From positions 53,007 to 117,006 of the forward strand of contig NZ_FOWR01000016.1 of NCBI RefSeq assembly GCF_900115495.1: a DNA stretch of 64,000 nt, in the 5' to 3' direction. Made by a program: the position numbers and the translations under genes. This document shows positions 53,536-63,707 of this stretch, piece after piece. The notes beneath the pieces were generated by a model. It saw only the letters and a list, made by a program, of their open reading frames with translations. It had not been told where the DNA came from and did not search any database. Numbering within the stretch: the stretch's first letter is position 1; the number at the start of each line of letters is the position of its first letter. The stretch comes from Enterovibrio norvegicus DSM 15893 (lineage in GTDB: Bacteria > Pseudomonadota > Gammaproteobacteria > Enterobacterales > Vibrionaceae).

Positions 53536-55236
53536 ATGTCGACAACGCGTATTCCTTTTCACTGGCCATCCAAAGTGGCGAGCAAACCTTTAGTTAAACC
53601 GGTACTCATTGTACTGGCGACACTGTTTTTGCTCTGTTTTCCACTCAATCAAATACCGCTGTCAGTCTCGGGGATTCAACACCCTGCGATATCGACATCG
53701 TTCATGTTGTCAGTTGCAATGATCTGCTTTGGTGGTTTAGAGGTGGCTCGACAGCACCGATTTAGCCTGACCAAACTCACGGGGTGGATTGCACTCAGCG
53801 CCTTACTCGCCGTGTTACCCGCGTTTTATCTTCATGCGAACACCAGCGCTGCGCTTTGGCATACAGGGCTCGCGCTGTTGAGCTTGTTACTGTTCATTAC
53901 CTTGCAGCAATTTAGTTTCAACCACGTACAACGTCAGTATTTGCTTTGGCTGCCACTGATCGCTGGGTGGATATTCGCATTGCCTTTCGTTGTACCGCCT
54001 CTCATTGAAGCATTCGAACACGATGCTCCTTATTTTCTGACGGTTCAGCGCGTAGGCATTGCAAAAAACACCACCGCCATGGTGTTGCTCACAGCGCTCG
54101 CCTTGTCGGCCTACCTGCTTGCACGAACCCGCGCCTACAAACGCACCATCATCTCTCAACACATTGTATTGCTGCTCACGCCTCTGATGTGCATTACCGC
54201 GTTGATGGCACTTCGTGAGCCTTGGCTAATTACGTTCACCCTGTTGGTGATTGCACTCGCACAGCCTTTCCTGTTTCGTTTCAGCCCCAAACTGCATCAT
54301 GGGCTTTGGAACCTCGTTGTCTTCGCTGCGTTTGTGATTGCAGGACAAGCAAACTGGCTCCCAACAAACGCGCTATTTGCTGAAAGATTCTCACCAAACG
54401 AATGGCAGCTTTTGGCACAAACAACAGCACTAACGAAAACGGCTCACTTTGAAGGCGTAGGTCTTGGTCAGCTTACGTTGGCGCAATTGCAGTTTGGGCT
54501 TTCACAAGGAAACACGTTGCCCATTGATACGCCTTATCCAAGCTGGTTAGTTGCGACTATCACTGAGGGGGGTATCGCCATATGGGGAAGCTTTGCACTC
54601 TTAGGTGGCTTGATCATTAAACGTATCGCTGACGCACCGGGCGGCACACGATTGATGCTGACGGCAATCATCCTTCCTTCCATTGTCGGCATTGCAGCAA
54701 CATCTTTTGTGTCAACCAACCCTGTTCTGGCTCTACTGTTTGTCGTCTTGGTCTACTGGATTGATAACCTGTCTGCACGCTACGAGCGCATCAACCTAAC
54801 ACGCGTTAAACTCCTCGCCATTGGCTCGACAACGCTATTGGCTTCAAGTATCTGCTTGGTGGTGAGTTCTATCTATTTGGGCGAGCAAGCACTGCGCACC
54901 TATGACATCAGCGATAACAAGTTAACCCAGTATCAAACACACCCTTGGTGGACATCGTTTTATCAACAAGAAGCAGGGAAGCGCGCCTTTTTGGAAAACG
55001 TCGAACATAACGACAAACGCGCTCAGACAACATACCTCAGACAGCAAATCCGACACCTATCAACACGCCCAACGGCGGAGGGGTATCAGTCTTTGATTGA
55101 GTTGGCACTGCTGACAGGAGACCGCGCGATTGCGAAACAGATCCAGCAAGAAGCCAGTGCATTGTTTCCCTACGTGGCATTTCAACCTAACTTTTCACAT
55201 TTTGAAGCGTCAGAGCCTGACGCTTCAAAATCGTAA
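53536..55236 (+). CDS. pglL: PglL-like O-oligosaccharyltransferase / Wzy_C membrane protein
   Basis: 566 residues from ATG 53536; a TTG five codons earlier is weaker. About 12 hydrophobic helices (VLIVLATLFLLCFPLNQIP, LLLFITLQQFSF, LLAIGSTTLLASSICLVVSS) and a periplasmic loop with HFEGVGLGQLTLAQLQFGLS and PSWLVATITEGGIAIWG, resembling the Wzy_C ligase loop, followed by a soluble C-terminal tail of about 110 residues. Position immediately after uvrA and before the class V aminotransferase matches the V. cholerae gene (VC0393, as I recall) shown to be a PglL-type enzyme that transfers lipid-linked glycans to serine residues of exported proteins. Assignment relies on position plus architecture; an O-antigen ligase is the alternative. 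Confidence 0.72.
   Translation: MSTTRIPFHWPSKVASKPLVKPVLIVLATLFLLCFPLNQIPLSVSGIQHPAISTSFMLSVAMICFGGLEVARQHRFSLTKLTGWIALSALLAVLPAFYLHANTSAALWHTGLALLSLLLFITLQQFSFNHVQRQYLLWLPLIAGWIFALPFVVPPLIEAFEHDAPYFLTVQRVGIAKNTTAMVLLTALALSAYLLARTRAYKRTIISQHIVLLLTPLMCITALMALREPWLITFTLLVIALAQPFLFRFSPKLHHGLWNLVVFAAFVIAGQANWLPTNALFAERFSPNEWQLLAQTTALTKTAHFEGVGLGQLTLAQLQFGLSQGNTLPIDTPYPSWLVATITEGGIAIWGSFALLGGLIIKRIADAPGGTRLMLTAIILPSIVGIAATSFVSTNPVLALLFVVLVYWIDNLSARYERINLTRVKLLAIGSTTLLASSICLVVSSIYLGEQALRTYDISDNKLTQYQTHPWWTSFYQQEAGKRAFLENVEHNDKRAQTTYLRQQIRHLSTRPTAEGYQSLIELALLTGDRAIAKQIQQEASALFPYVAFQPNFSHFEASEPDASKS
55199..55231. repeat. Perfect inverted repeat across the pglL 3' end
   Basis: Fifteen-base arms at 55199–55213 and 55217–55231 are exact reverse complements with a 3-base AGC spacer, ending three bases before the stop codon. 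It encodes the FEASEPDASK tail. It precedes a separate bidirectional terminator and may act as an extra 3' hairpin. Confidence 0.75.
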
Positions 55237-55250
55237 ATGCTTCACATAGA

Positions 55251-55280
55251 AAAAGCCCTGACAAGTCAGGGCGTTTTTTT
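55251..55280. terminator. Bidirectional terminator between pglL and the aminotransferase
   Basis: GCCCTGA and TCAGGGC form the stem (55255–55272) with AAAAA on the left and GTTTTTTT on the right, so each convergent gene sees a stem followed by a T-run. It is 18 nt after the pglL stop and 35 nt beyond the aminotransferase stop. Confidence 0.92.
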
Positions 55281-55314
55281 AATTTTAGTACTTGTAACGG
55301 CGAGGATAAATCCG

Positions 55315-56433
55315 TTAACCGAGCACGTCTTTTAGCGCTTTGGCACACAGCGCGATGTTCTCTTTTCTCGCTGCATATCCCATCAACCCGATACGCCATG
55401 CTTTTCCCGCTAACGTGCCAAGTCCTGCACCGATTTCAAGATTATATTCATTCAACAAGCGCTGACGAACAAGGGCATCATCAGCCCCATCAGGGATAGC
55501 CACAGCGTTGAGTTGAGGAAGGCGATAAGCCTCATCAACCAAAAACTCAATGCCTAATGCTTCAAGTTCTGCTTTCAACAGTTCATGCATCTCACGATGA
55601 CGTTGCCACGCATTCTCCAAGCCTTCTTGTTGTAACATCAACAATGATTCATGCAGTGCATACAGACTATTTACAGGCGCAGTGTGGTGGTAGCTTCGCT
55701 TCCCTTCACCACTCCAATAACCGAGCACTAAGCTTTGATCGAGAAACCAACTTTGTACTTTACCGTCATGTGTTTTCATTCTTTCAACGGCACGGGGAGA
55801 GAAAGTCACTGGCGATAAACCCGGTACGCATGACAGACACTTTTGGCTTCCTGAATAAACAGCATCAAGCTGCCATTCATCGACCAACAAAGGCACACCA
55901 CCCAGCGATGTAACAGCATCGACAATGGTCAAACAATCGTGTTGGCGCGCTAATGCAGATAAGGCTTTCGCATCACTCAACGCACCAGTAGATGTTTCTG
56001 CATGCACAAACGCCACAATTGACGTGTCAGGATTAGCCTTTAACGCCGCTTCCACTTTACTCACATCAACCGGTTGACCCCATTCATCATCAACCATGAC
56101 AGCCGTCGCGCCGCAGCGCTCAACGTTTTCACGCATACGATCACCAAACACGCCATTGCGACAAACAATGACCGTATCGCCAGCTGATACCAAATTCACA
56201 AAACAGGTTTCCATGCCTGCGCTACCTGGCGCAGATACGGCAATGGTAAAGGCATTTGTGGTTTGAAAGGCATATTGCAGCAAAGCTTTCACTTCATCCA
56301 TCATGCCGACAAATAGCGGGTCAAGGTGACCAATTGTTGGCTGTGATAACGCTTGTAGGACACGTGGTGACACGTCGGAAGGGCCTGGTCCCATCAAGGT
56401 TCGCTGAGGCGGAATAAAGCGTGTAATAGTCAT
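55315..56433 (-). CDS. Class V aminotransferase (alanine–glyoxylate/serine–glyoxylate type)
   Basis: 372 residues. PLP-dependent fold type I; the Schiff-base lysine is K198 in YSGSQKCLSCVPGLSP, with the cofactor aspartate D172 in TIVDAVTSLGG. The N-terminus LMGPGPSDVSPRVLQALS and the motif GMMDEVKALLQYAF are typical of alanine–glyoxylate and serine–pyruvate transaminases. Substrate cannot be read from sequence; glyoxylate with alanine or serine is most likely. The 2-aminoethylphosphonate transaminase branch is possible but no phosphonate genes are nearby. Same place as in V. cholerae, between pglL and lysC, transcribed alone on the minus strand. Confidence 0.9.
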   Translation of the reverse strand: MTITRFIPPQRTLMGPGPSDVSPRVLQALSQPTIGHLDPLFVGMMDEVKALLQYAFQTTNAFTIAVSAPGSAGMETCFVNLVSAGDTVIVCRNGVFGDRMRENVERCGATAVMVDDEWGQPVDVSKVEAALKANPDTSIVAFVHAETSTGALSDAKALSALARQHDCLTIVDAVTSLGGVPLLVDEWQLDAVYSGSQKCLSCVPGLSPVTFSPRAVERMKTHDGKVQSWFLDQSLVLGYWSGEGKRSYHHTAPVNSLYALHESLLMLQQEGLENAWQRHREMHELLKAELEALGIEFLVDEAYRLPQLNAVAIPDGADDALVRQRLLNEYNLEIGAGLGTLAGKAWRIGLMGYAARKENIALCAKALKDVLG

Positions 56434-56647
56434 TGTCTGCTCTCCTTATTTAGTATTTAACCACCCTACCACTCCCGATCCCTCTCTCCCAAATTATGAT
56501 CGTAAGAACGTAGGCTTCATCAACCTAACGCCTCGCAAAATTGATGCACCTTGCATACATTTAACGCCTTTTATGCAAACTCTATTTGACAATTAGATTA
56601 CAAAGCTTTATCAATGCAGTGTAATTTTTGTGCGGTGTTTTTCTGCA

Positions 56648-56822
56648 CGAAGACAGAAGAGGCGCGTCTATCAGGCAGTCCATTTGCGGAGCCCCAACTC
56701 CAATGCAAATCGATCAGGGGATAGACGCCGAGGTAATCGACACCTTGGGGGTTAGATTGCCGGTCTTGAAGGTTGAGTCCTTCGGATTGTCATCTCTTTC
56801 GAGATGGAGCGCTTCTGGAGAA
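56648..56822 (+). ncRNA. Lysine riboswitch (L box) upstream of lysC
   Basis: The leader folds as a lysine aptamer. P1 is CAGAAG (56654–56659) with CTTCTG (56812–56817). The junction reads AGAGGCGC; GCGTCTATC (56664–56672) pairs with GATAGACGC (56720–56728), followed by the conserved GCCGAGG. Further stems come from GGTAATC/GATTGCC and the perfect hairpin CATCTC-TTTC-GAGATG (56791–56806). It lies about 90 nt before lysC. No clear intrinsic terminator follows P1, so control may be at translation start; that part is inference. Confidence 0.9.
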
Positions 56823-56914
56823 ATATCCTTTCTTCATACCCGCCCTCTTTCTGTCTCATCCACATTTTGATCCTTTAGAACATCTATATCGCGATTTATG
56901 GGAGATACAGGGAA

Positions 56915-58267
56915 GTGAACGCATTAACTGTCGCAAAATTTGGCGGCACGAGTGTCGCCGACTACGCAGCCATGTCCAAGTGCGCATCGGTCATCAAGGG
57001 AAATGAAAGCACACGCTTAGTGGTCATCAGTGCCTGCTCTGGTGTGACGAATCTATTGGTTGAACTCGCCAACGGCGTTAGCAGCTTAGAGAAACAGAAA
57101 GCATTGCTCACTCGCCTCCAAGAAATCCACTTCAGCATTTTGGCGAGCCTGCCAGAAAATGAAGCGGTTAACACGGCAGTGAATGACATTTTAGATACTG
57201 TCGCGACGTTCGCTGCTGCGGCTGCCAAAGCACCATCAGATAAAATCACCGATAGCTTGGTTGCCTGTGGTGAACTCATGTCGACACACATCTTTACGCA
57301 TTTGCTGAATCAGCAAGGGTTAGAAGCAGTGCGTTTTGATGTTCGCGATGCGTTGAAAACTGACGATGTTCATGGAAAAGCCTCCCCCGACTTAATCGAA
57401 ACCGCTTACCAAGCACAAACACTGCTTCGCCCGCTATGCGAAGAGAAAGTGGTTGTCACACAAGGTTTTATCGGCTCAGACAATAAAGGCAACACAACAA
57501 CACTAGGCCGTGGCGGAAGTGACTACAGTGCGGCACTGCTTGCTGAAGCGGTTCAAGCGACAACGCTTGAAATTTGGACTGACGTGCCAGGCATCTACAG
57601 TACGGATCCTCGCATCGCCCCCGCTGCAGCACCTATCGACGAAATCAGTTTTAGTGAAGCCTCGGAAATGGCGAACTTTGGTGCAAAAATCTTGCACCCG
57701 TCAACCTTGGTGCCAGCAATGCGCCAAGAAATCCCTGTGTTTGTTGGCTCTTCAAAAGCGCCTGAAAAAGGAGGGACGTGGATCCGCCGCGATGCTGAAC
57801 ACTCCCCCCTTTTCCGAGCTCTGGCACTGCGTTGCAACCAAACCATGGTGACGCTCACAAGCCTCAACATGTTCCATGCATACGGCTTTTTGGCAGAGGT
57901 CTTCAACATTCTCGCCAAGCATAAAGTGTCGGTGGATCTGATCACGACATCAGAAGTCAGCGTCTCTTTGACCTTGGATCAAACCAACACCAGCGGCGGT
58001 GCGCCTAAGTTGCCTGAAGCGGCCGAGCTCGAGCTTTCTAAACTGTGTAAAGTGACGGTTGAACAAGACATGTGTTTGGTGGCGTTGATTGGTAACGAGA
58101 TGGGCGAATCTCGCGGTGCTGCAGCGCAAATTTTTGGCGCTCTAGGTGAATATAACCTGCGAATGATTTGTTATGGTGCGAGTAATCACAACCTATGTTT
58201 CTTGACCAATACCGCCGAATCCAAAGACGTGGTTCGCACCTTACACAAAGAGCTGTTTGAAAAGTAA
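56915..58267 (+). CDS. lysC: Lysine-sensitive aspartokinase III
   Basis: 450 residues, starting GTG 56915 after AGGGA. It catalyses the first step of the aspartate pathway, phosphorylating aspartate for lysine, threonine and methionine synthesis. The kinase domain has VAKFGGTSVADYAAM at the N-terminus and TTLGRGGSDYSAALLAEA, with EIWTDVPGIYSTDPR. Two ACT domains fill the C-terminal third (FLAEVFNILAKHKVSVDLIT, VALIGNEMGESRGAAAQIF). Length and single-function architecture match LysC rather than ThrA or MetL. The lysine riboswitch directly upstream supports end-product control by lysine at the RNA level as well. Confidence 0.96.
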   Translation: MNALTVAKFGGTSVADYAAMSKCASVIKGNESTRLVVISACSGVTNLLVELANGVSSLEKQKALLTRLQEIHFSILASLPENEAVNTAVNDILDTVATFAAAAAKAPSDKITDSLVACGELMSTHIFTHLLNQQGLEAVRFDVRDALKTDDVHGKASPDLIETAYQAQTLLRPLCEEKVVVTQGFIGSDNKGNTTTLGRGGSDYSAALLAEAVQATTLEIWTDVPGIYSTDPRIAPAAAPIDEISFSEASEMANFGAKILHPSTLVPAMRQEIPVFVGSSKAPEKGGTWIRRDAEHSPLFRALALRCNQTMVTLTSLNMFHAYGFLAEVFNILAKHKVSVDLITTSEVSVSLTLDQTNTSGGAPKLPEAAELELSKLCKVTVEQDMCLVALIGNEMGESRGAAAQIFGALGEYNLRMICYGASNHNLCFLTNTAESKDVVRTLHKELFEK

Positions 58268-58316
58268 GAAGCCCTTCGTCGTCGCGGTTTCCTGACGTAA
58301 AAGACAAAACAACACA

Positions 58317-58352
58317 ATATAAGAAGGGCGCTCAATGAGCGCCCTTCTTTTG
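58317..58352. terminator. Bidirectional terminator between lysC and metH
   Basis: AAGAAGGGCGCTC (58321–58333) is the exact complement of GAGCGCCCTTCTT (58337–58349) around an AAT loop, followed by TTTG on the plus strand and by TTATATTG on the minus strand. It serves both convergent genes. Confidence 0.85.
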
Positions 58353-58369
58353 TTCACAATTATCGAACG

Positions 58370-61300
58370 TTAGCCGAGATTTGGCCCTAACCATTTCTCT
58401 GCTTCGATCACATCCCATCCTTTACGATCGGCATAGCTGTCTCTCTGATCTTCTTGGATCTGTGCAACAGCGAAGTAGCGCGATTCAGGGTGTGAGAAAT
58501 ACCAACCCGATACCGCAGCCCCAGGCCACATTGCGAAGCTTTCCGTCAGGATCATGCCCGTGTTCGCTTCCGCATCCAACAAGGTCCAAATCTTGCCTTT
58601 CTCTGTATGCTCAGGGCATGCAGGATAACCCGGAGCTGGGCGAATACCTTGGTACTTTTCACGGATAAGGTCTTCGTTTGCCAAGGCTTCATCAGGCGCA
58701 TAGCCCCAAATGTCTTTACGTACAGCTTCATGCATACATTCAGCAAATGCTTCGGCTAAACGGTCAGCAACAGCTTGCACCATAATGGCGTTGTAATCGT
58801 CACCTTTGGCTTTGAACTGCTCAGCAATGTCATATTCACCAATACCACCAGTGACTGCAAACGCGCCAATCCAGTCAGCTTTTCCACTCTCTTTCGGTGC
58901 AATGTAATCCGACAAACAATAGTTCGGCCCCTTCGGTTTTTTCGTTTGTTGGCGTAAGCCATTCAACACGGTGAAAACCTCAGTACGAGATTCATCGGTA
59001 TAAACCTCGACATCATCATCGACGCTGTTGGCTGGGAACAAGCCACACACGCCATTGGCTTTGATCATGCCAGTGCGTTCAATGTCATCCAATATCGCAT
59101 TGGCATCATCAAACAAACGCTGCGCTTCTTCGCCCACCACTTCATGGCGCAAAATCGTTGGGTACTTTCCACTGAGCGACCATGTCATGAAAAATGGCGT
59201 CCAATCGATGTATTTGCGAATTTTTGATACCGGGAAATCAGTAAACACATGCACGCCAGGTTTGTTTGGTACAGGTGGGGTATAGGTTTCCCAATCAAGC
59301 GGCACTTTATTTGCGCGCGCTTCTTCAAGTGTAACTGGCGGCGTGCGCGGCTTTTTGCGTGCATGCTGTTCGCGTACCGTCACGTACTCAGCTTTTGTAC
59401 GCTCGACGAATGCAGGACGATGTTCGTCAGACAGCAACGCAGAACAAACACCAACAGCACGCGATGCGTTAGACACATACACCACAGGCGCATGGTAGTT
59501 TTCTTCAATCTTAACGGCTGTGTGCGCTTTTGATGTTGTTGCGCCGCCTATTAGCAAAGGCAAATCAAAACCACGGCGCTCCATCTCTTTGGCGACATGT
59601 ACCATTTCATCAAGCGACGGTGTGATGAGACCACTTAAGCCAATGATGTCGACGTTTTCTTCTTTGGCGACCTGCAAGATTTTGTCACAAGACACCATGA
59701 CGCCAAGATCGATGATTTCATAGTTATTACACTGCAAAACCACGCCAACGATATTCTTGCCGATGTCATGCACATCGCCTTTCACCGTGGCTAAAAGAAT
59801 CTTACCGTTGGTTTGCCCTGCTTGTTTTTCTGCATTGATGTAAGGTTCGAGGTAGGCAACCGCCTGCTTCATAACACGGGCGGATTTCACCACCTGCGGC
59901 AAGAACATCTTACCTTCACCAAATAAATCACCCACTACGTTCATGCCGGCCATCAATGGACCTTCAATCACTTCGAGTGGCTTTGTCGCTTTCGCGCGTG
60001 CTTCTTCCGTATCTTCAACGATAAACTCGGTGATACCTTTTACCAAAGCATGCGATAAACGCTTTTCAACGTCCCAACTGCGCCATTCTTGTGCAGTGCG
60101 ATCCTCTTTGACCTCACCCGTACCACGGTATTTGTCTGCAATATCAAGAAGACGCTCTGTACCATCATCGCGCTTATTCAATACGACGTCTTCAACGGCC
60201 TCTCGAAGCTCATCGGGCAGATCGTCATAAATCGCAAGCTGACCTGCGTTGACGATCCCCATGTCCATGCCGTTTTTAAAACAGTAATAAAGGAAAACGG
60301 CGTGAATCGCTTCGCGGACAGGGTTGTTACCGCGGAAGGAGAACGACACATTCGACACGCCGCCTGAGACCATGGCATGTGGCAAGGTGCGCTTGATATC
60401 ACCCACCGCTTCAATGAAATCGACCGCGTAGTTGTTGTGTTCTTCAATCCCCGTTGCCACCGCAAAGATGTTCGGGTCGAAGATGATGTCTTCTGGTGGG
60501 AAGCCCACCTCATTCACCAAAATGTTATAGGCTTCAGTACAAATTTCCGTTTTACGCTCGCGCGTGTCCGCTTGGCCCACTTCATCAAATGCCATCACGA
60601 TAACCGCGGCGCCGTAGCGACGAATGAGCCTGGCTTGTTCAATGAATTTCTCGACACCTTCTTTCATGGAAATCGAGTTAACAATAGGCTTGCCCTGCAC
60701 ACACTTCAGGCCAGCTTCTAAGATTTCCCATTTTGATGAATCGACCATGATGGGAACTTTCGAAATCTCAGGCTCTGTCGCACACAAGTTGAGAAAGCGC
60801 ACCATTGCAGCTTCCGCATCCAACATGCCTTCATCCATGTTGATATCAATGATCTGTGCGCCCGCCTCGACTTGCTGACGTGCGACTTCTAACGCTTCAT
60901 CATAAAGCTCTTCTTTAATCAGACGCTTAAAGCGTGCCGAGCCTGTTACATTCGTACGCTCACCAACGTTGATAAATAAACTGTCGGGGGCAATCGTCAA
61001 TGGCTCAAGGCCAGACAAGCGACAATACTTTGGTAAATCTGGGAGCTGACGCGGCGTGACGTTTTGCGTCACTTCCGCCATTTTGCGAATGTGTTCAGGT
61101 GTCGTACCGCAGCAGCCGCCAACAAGGTTTAAGAAACCACTTTGGGCCCATTCAGCGATATGCTCAGCCATGTCTTCAGGGCTAAGGTCATATTCACCGA
61201 AGGCATTCGGCAAGCCCGCATTCGGGTGAGCAGAGACAGAGCACTCAGAAATTCGTGACAATTCTTCAACGTATTGACGCAGTTCATCAGGCCCCAACGC

Positions 61301-62044
61301 ACAGTTAAGACCAAACGAAATAGGCTTAACGTGTCGTAGGGAGTTATAGAATGCTTCTGTGGTTTGGCCGGAAAGAGTTCGACCCGAGGCGTCAGTGATC
61401 GTGCCTGAAATCATAACAGGCAGTTCGATGCCGTCTTGATCAAACACCGTTTCGATAGCAAAAGTACATGCCTTGGCGTTCAAGGTATCGAAGATAGTCT
61501 CGACTAATATGATGTCTGCACCGCCAGCAATCAGCGCTCGCGTGGACTCTGAATAAGCTTCGACAAGTTTATCGAACGTGATGTTTCGATAGCCGGGGTC
61601 GTTCACATCAGGAGAAATAGAGCAGGTGCGGTTTGTTGGACCAAGCACGCCAGCGACAAAACGCGGCTTATCGGGATTCTTTGCCGTCCATTCGTCGGCA
61701 ACTTCGCGGGCAAGCTTTGCAGCTTCTAGATTAATTTCGGCACTGAGCGATTCCATGTCATAGTCGGCCATGGCAATCGTGGTGGCGTTAAAAGTGTTGG
61801 TTTCCAGAATATCAGCACCGGCTTCAAGGTACTCGCCGTGAATTTGCTTGATGAGTGCTGGCTGTGTCAGAACTAAAAGGTCATTGTTGCCCTTTAAATC
61901 AGAATGCCAATCAGAGAAACGCTCACCACGATAATCGAACTCTTCCAGTTTGTAGTCCTGGATCATAGTGCCCATACCGCCATCGATAATGAGAATGCGT
62001 TCAGCCAACAGTTTTTTTATTATGTCCTTACTACTCACAGCCAC
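58370..62044 (-). CDS. metH: Cobalamin-dependent methionine synthase
   Basis: 1,224 residues, close to E. coli MetH (1,227). GTG start at 62044 with AAGGAA upstream. Four modules in order: homocysteine S-methyltransferase (about 1–330) with zinc ligands in GLNCALG and [10 protein letters not shown]; methyltetrahydrofolate-binding domain (about 355–615, [17 protein letters not shown]); cobalamin domain (about 650–895) with the axial-His motif [11 protein letters not shown]; and S-adenosylmethionine reactivation domain (about 900–1,224) with [12 protein letters not shown]. It makes methionine from homocysteine. A MetJ-box-like site lies 58 nt upstream. It is divergent from the antiporter gene. 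Confidence 0.98.
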   Translation of the reverse strand: MAVSSKDIIKKLLAERILIIDGGMGTMIQDYKLEEFDYRGERFSDWHSDLKGNNDLLVLTQPALIKQIHGEYLEAGADILETNTFNATTIAMADYDMESLSAEINLEAAKLAREVADEWTAKNPDKPRFVAGVLGPTNRTCSISPDVNDPGYRNITFDKLVEAYSESTRALIAGGADIILVETIFDTLNAKACTFAIETVFDQDGIELPVMISGTITDASGRTLSGQTTEAFYNSLRHVKPISFGLNCALGPDELRQYVEELSRISECSVSAHPNAGLPNAFGEYDLSPEDMAEHIAEWAQSGFLNLVGGCCGTTPEHIRKMAEVTQNVTPRQLPDLPKYCRLSGLEPLTIAPDSLFINVGERTNVTGSARFKRLIKEELYDEALEVARQQVEAGAQIIDINMDEGMLDAEAAMVRFLNLCATEPEISKVPIMVDSSKWEILEAGLKCVQGKPIVNSISMKEGVEKFIEQARLIRRYGAAVIVMAFDEVGQADTRERKTEICTEAYNILVNEVGFPPEDIIFDPNIFAVATGIEEHNNYAVDFIEAVGDIKRTLPHAMVSGGVSNVSFSFRGNNPVREAIHAVFLYYCFKNGMDMGIVNAGQLAIYDDLPDELREAVEDVVLNKRDDGTERLLDIADKYRGTGEVKEDRTAQEWRSWDVEKRLSHALVKGITEFIVEDTEEARAKATKPLEVIEGPLMAGMNVVGDLFGEGKMFLPQVVKSARVMKQAVAYLEPYINAEKQAGQTNGKILLATVKGDVHDIGKNIVGVVLQCNNYEIIDLGVMVSCDKILQVAKEENVDIIGLSGLITPSLDEMVHVAKEMERRGFDLPLLIGGATTSKAHTAVKIEENYHAPVVYVSNASRAVGVCSALLSDEHRPAFVERTKAEYVTVREQHARKKPRTPPVTLEEARANKVPLDWETYTPPVPNKPGVHVFTDFPVSKIRKYIDWTPFFMTWSLSGKYPTILRHEVVGEEAQRLFDDANAILDDIERTGMIKANGVCGLFPANSVDDDVEVYTDESRTEVFTVLNGLRQQTKKPKGPNYCLSDYIAPKESGKADWIGAFAVTGGIGEYDIAEQFKAKGDDYNAIMVQAVADRLAEAFAECMHEAVRKDIWGYAPDEALANEDLIREKYQGIRPAPGYPACPEHTEKGKIWTLLDAEANTGMILTESFAMWPGAAVSGWYFSHPESRYFAVAQIQEDQRDSYADRKGWDVIEAEKWLGPNLG

Positions 62045-62093
62045 AAATTCCTTCTTAAATTGCTCGCTACTGGCATAGTAACATAGCTCAATT

Positions 62094-62109
62094 GGAAATC
62101 TAGACGTCT
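62094..62109. promoter_or_regulatory. MetJ-box-like operator between metH and the antiporter gene
   Basis: AGACGTCT at 62102–62109 is an exact MetJ consensus octamer. MetJ binds tandem octamers; the adjoining GGAAATCT (62094–62101) matches five of eight positions, the other neighbour only three. Location 58 nt before the metH start fits repression by MetJ–SAM. Two boxes, one imperfect, is the minimum array, so strength is uncertain. Confidence 0.6.
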
Positions 62110-62222
62110 ATTAGGATCTCACACTCAACGGATCCTTAAAATCACTGGGATTTGTTGTAGTTTTCTTCTTCGCATAGATTTATATTTCGTTACAAATTTT
62201 TGGTTCTCCTTTTTTCGCTAAC

Positions 62223-63569
62223 ATGGGTTCACCTATGACCGTCTATACCACACTGTGCTTTCTCGCAGCCGCCGCCATGGCAATCGCATTTATCAATAGT
62301 AAAATTGGTCAAATGCAAACGACCATCGCTATCACTGCCGGCGCATTGATGCTTTCTCTCGGTATCGTCATTTCAGGCCAAAACAACTGGTTTGATTTAA
62401 AAGATTTAGCCGCAGAGACCCTCAATGAGGTGCACTTTGATGACTTTTTGCTAAAGGGCGTACTCGGGTTCTTGCTGTTTGCAGGAGGCCTAGGGGTCAA
62501 ACTCCCCAACCTAGAAGATCAGAAATGGGAAATCACGGTGCTTGCCCTAGGGGCGACCTTGGTCTCCACCTTCTTTATCGGCGGTGCTGCCTGGTTGTTC
62601 TTCCAGCTCATCGGGATTCAGTTTGATTTTATCTACTGCCTTATTTTTGGCTCTTTGATTTCACCAACAGACCCTATTGCTGTTTTGGCCATCGTCAAAA
62701 AACTCAACGCGCCAAAACGTATCTCAACCCAGATCGAAGGCGAATCCCTGTTCAATGACGGCTTTGGTTTGGTCATTTTTATCACCTTGTTTACCGTGGC
62801 ATTTGGCACCGAAACACCCACCATTATGGGCGTGGTTGAACTCTTCTTGCATGAAGCCATTGGCGGGATCATTTACGGCTTCTTCTTAGGGCTCTTGTTC
62901 CATTACATGATTTGCAATACTGATGACCACTCAATGGAGCTGCTGCTAACCCTGGGTATTCCAACCGCAGGTTATGTCTTTGCAGGTCTAATTGGTGTCT
63001 CTGGACCGTTGGCCATGGTAGTAGCGGGTATCATGATTGGTAACTGGACACGCTATATTGGCTTCTCTAAAGAAAGTGAAGACCACCTAGACCACTTCTG
63101 GGAACTCATTGATGAATTCTTGAATGGGGTGTTGTTCTTGTTGATCGGTTTGAGCATGTTGACCTTTAGCTTCCACAAAGAAGACTGGATCATCATGGCA
63201 TTTGCTGTGCCTTTGGTACTTATCGCCCGCTACATGAGCGTCCGTCTTTGCTATGTAGGCTTTAACAGATACCGCGACTATAACCCATTCTCGGTCCGTA
63301 TTTTGACATGGGGTGGACTACGCGGTGGCTTGGCCATTGCGATGGCAATGGCCATTCCTGCTGGCTATATGGTACTGCCAGAGAAGAATATTGACGTGCG
63401 GGAAATCATTCTGGTCATGACCTATGCCGTCGTGGTGTTCTCGATCCTGGTGCAGGGCTCTACTATCACCAAAATAATTGAGAAAGCCAAAGTGGCCGAA
63501 AGGGACATGGAAATTAAGCCGCGCGTGCCAACACAAAATGAACATGCCATAGAGAAGAAGGTGGACTAA
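62223..63569 (+). CDS. CPA1-family Na+/H+ antiporter (NhaP-like)
   Basis: 448 residues with about 12 membrane helices. Family motifs are intact: SPTDPIAVLAIVKKLNAPKR, GESLFNDGFGLVIFITLFTV (the Asn-Asp ion site), GPLAMVVAGIMIGNW and LTWGGLRGGLAIAMAMAIP. It exchanges sodium (or potassium) for protons across the inner membrane and helps pH and salt balance, which suits a marine organism. The short cytoplasmic tail has no TrkA domain. The first ATG (62223) has no obvious ribosome site; the ATG four codons later (62235) is an alternative. Divergent from metH. Confidence 0.93.
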   Translation: MGSPMTVYTTLCFLAAAAMAIAFINSKIGQMQTTIAITAGALMLSLGIVISGQNNWFDLKDLAAETLNEVHFDDFLLKGVLGFLLFAGGLGVKLPNLEDQKWEITVLALGATLVSTFFIGGAAWLFFQLIGIQFDFIYCLIFGSLISPTDPIAVLAIVKKLNAPKRISTQIEGESLFNDGFGLVIFITLFTVAFGTETPTIMGVVELFLHEAIGGIIYGFFLGLLFHYMICNTDDHSMELLLTLGIPTAGYVFAGLIGVSGPLAMVVAGIMIGNWTRYIGFSKESEDHLDHFWELIDEFLNGVLFLLIGLSMLTFSFHKEDWIIMAFAVPLVLIARYMSVRLCYVGFNRYRDYNPFSVRILTWGGLRGGLAIAMAMAIPAGYMVLPEKNIDVREIILVMTYAVVVFSILVQGSTITKIIEKAKVAERDMEIKPRVPTQNEHAIEKKVD

Positions 63570-63621
63570 CCGTTCTCTCCAAGCTCCAAAATAGAGACGA
63601 AAAAGCCTGCTTTAAGCATAA

Positions 63622-63653
63622 GGCTACTCGCTTAAGAGCGAGTGGCTTTTTTC
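63622..63653 (+). terminator. Rho-independent terminator of the antiporter gene
   Basis: ACTCGCT (63626–63632) pairs with AGCGAGT (63637–63643) across TAAG, extended by GGCT/GGCT wobble pairs, then a run of six T. It ends 50–80 nt after the stop codon. Confidence 0.88.
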
Positions 63654-63707
63654 TCTCTGGTTCTGGTTGGATATTTTGCGAGTCTTTTCAATGTCCACTT
63701 CCCCTAT

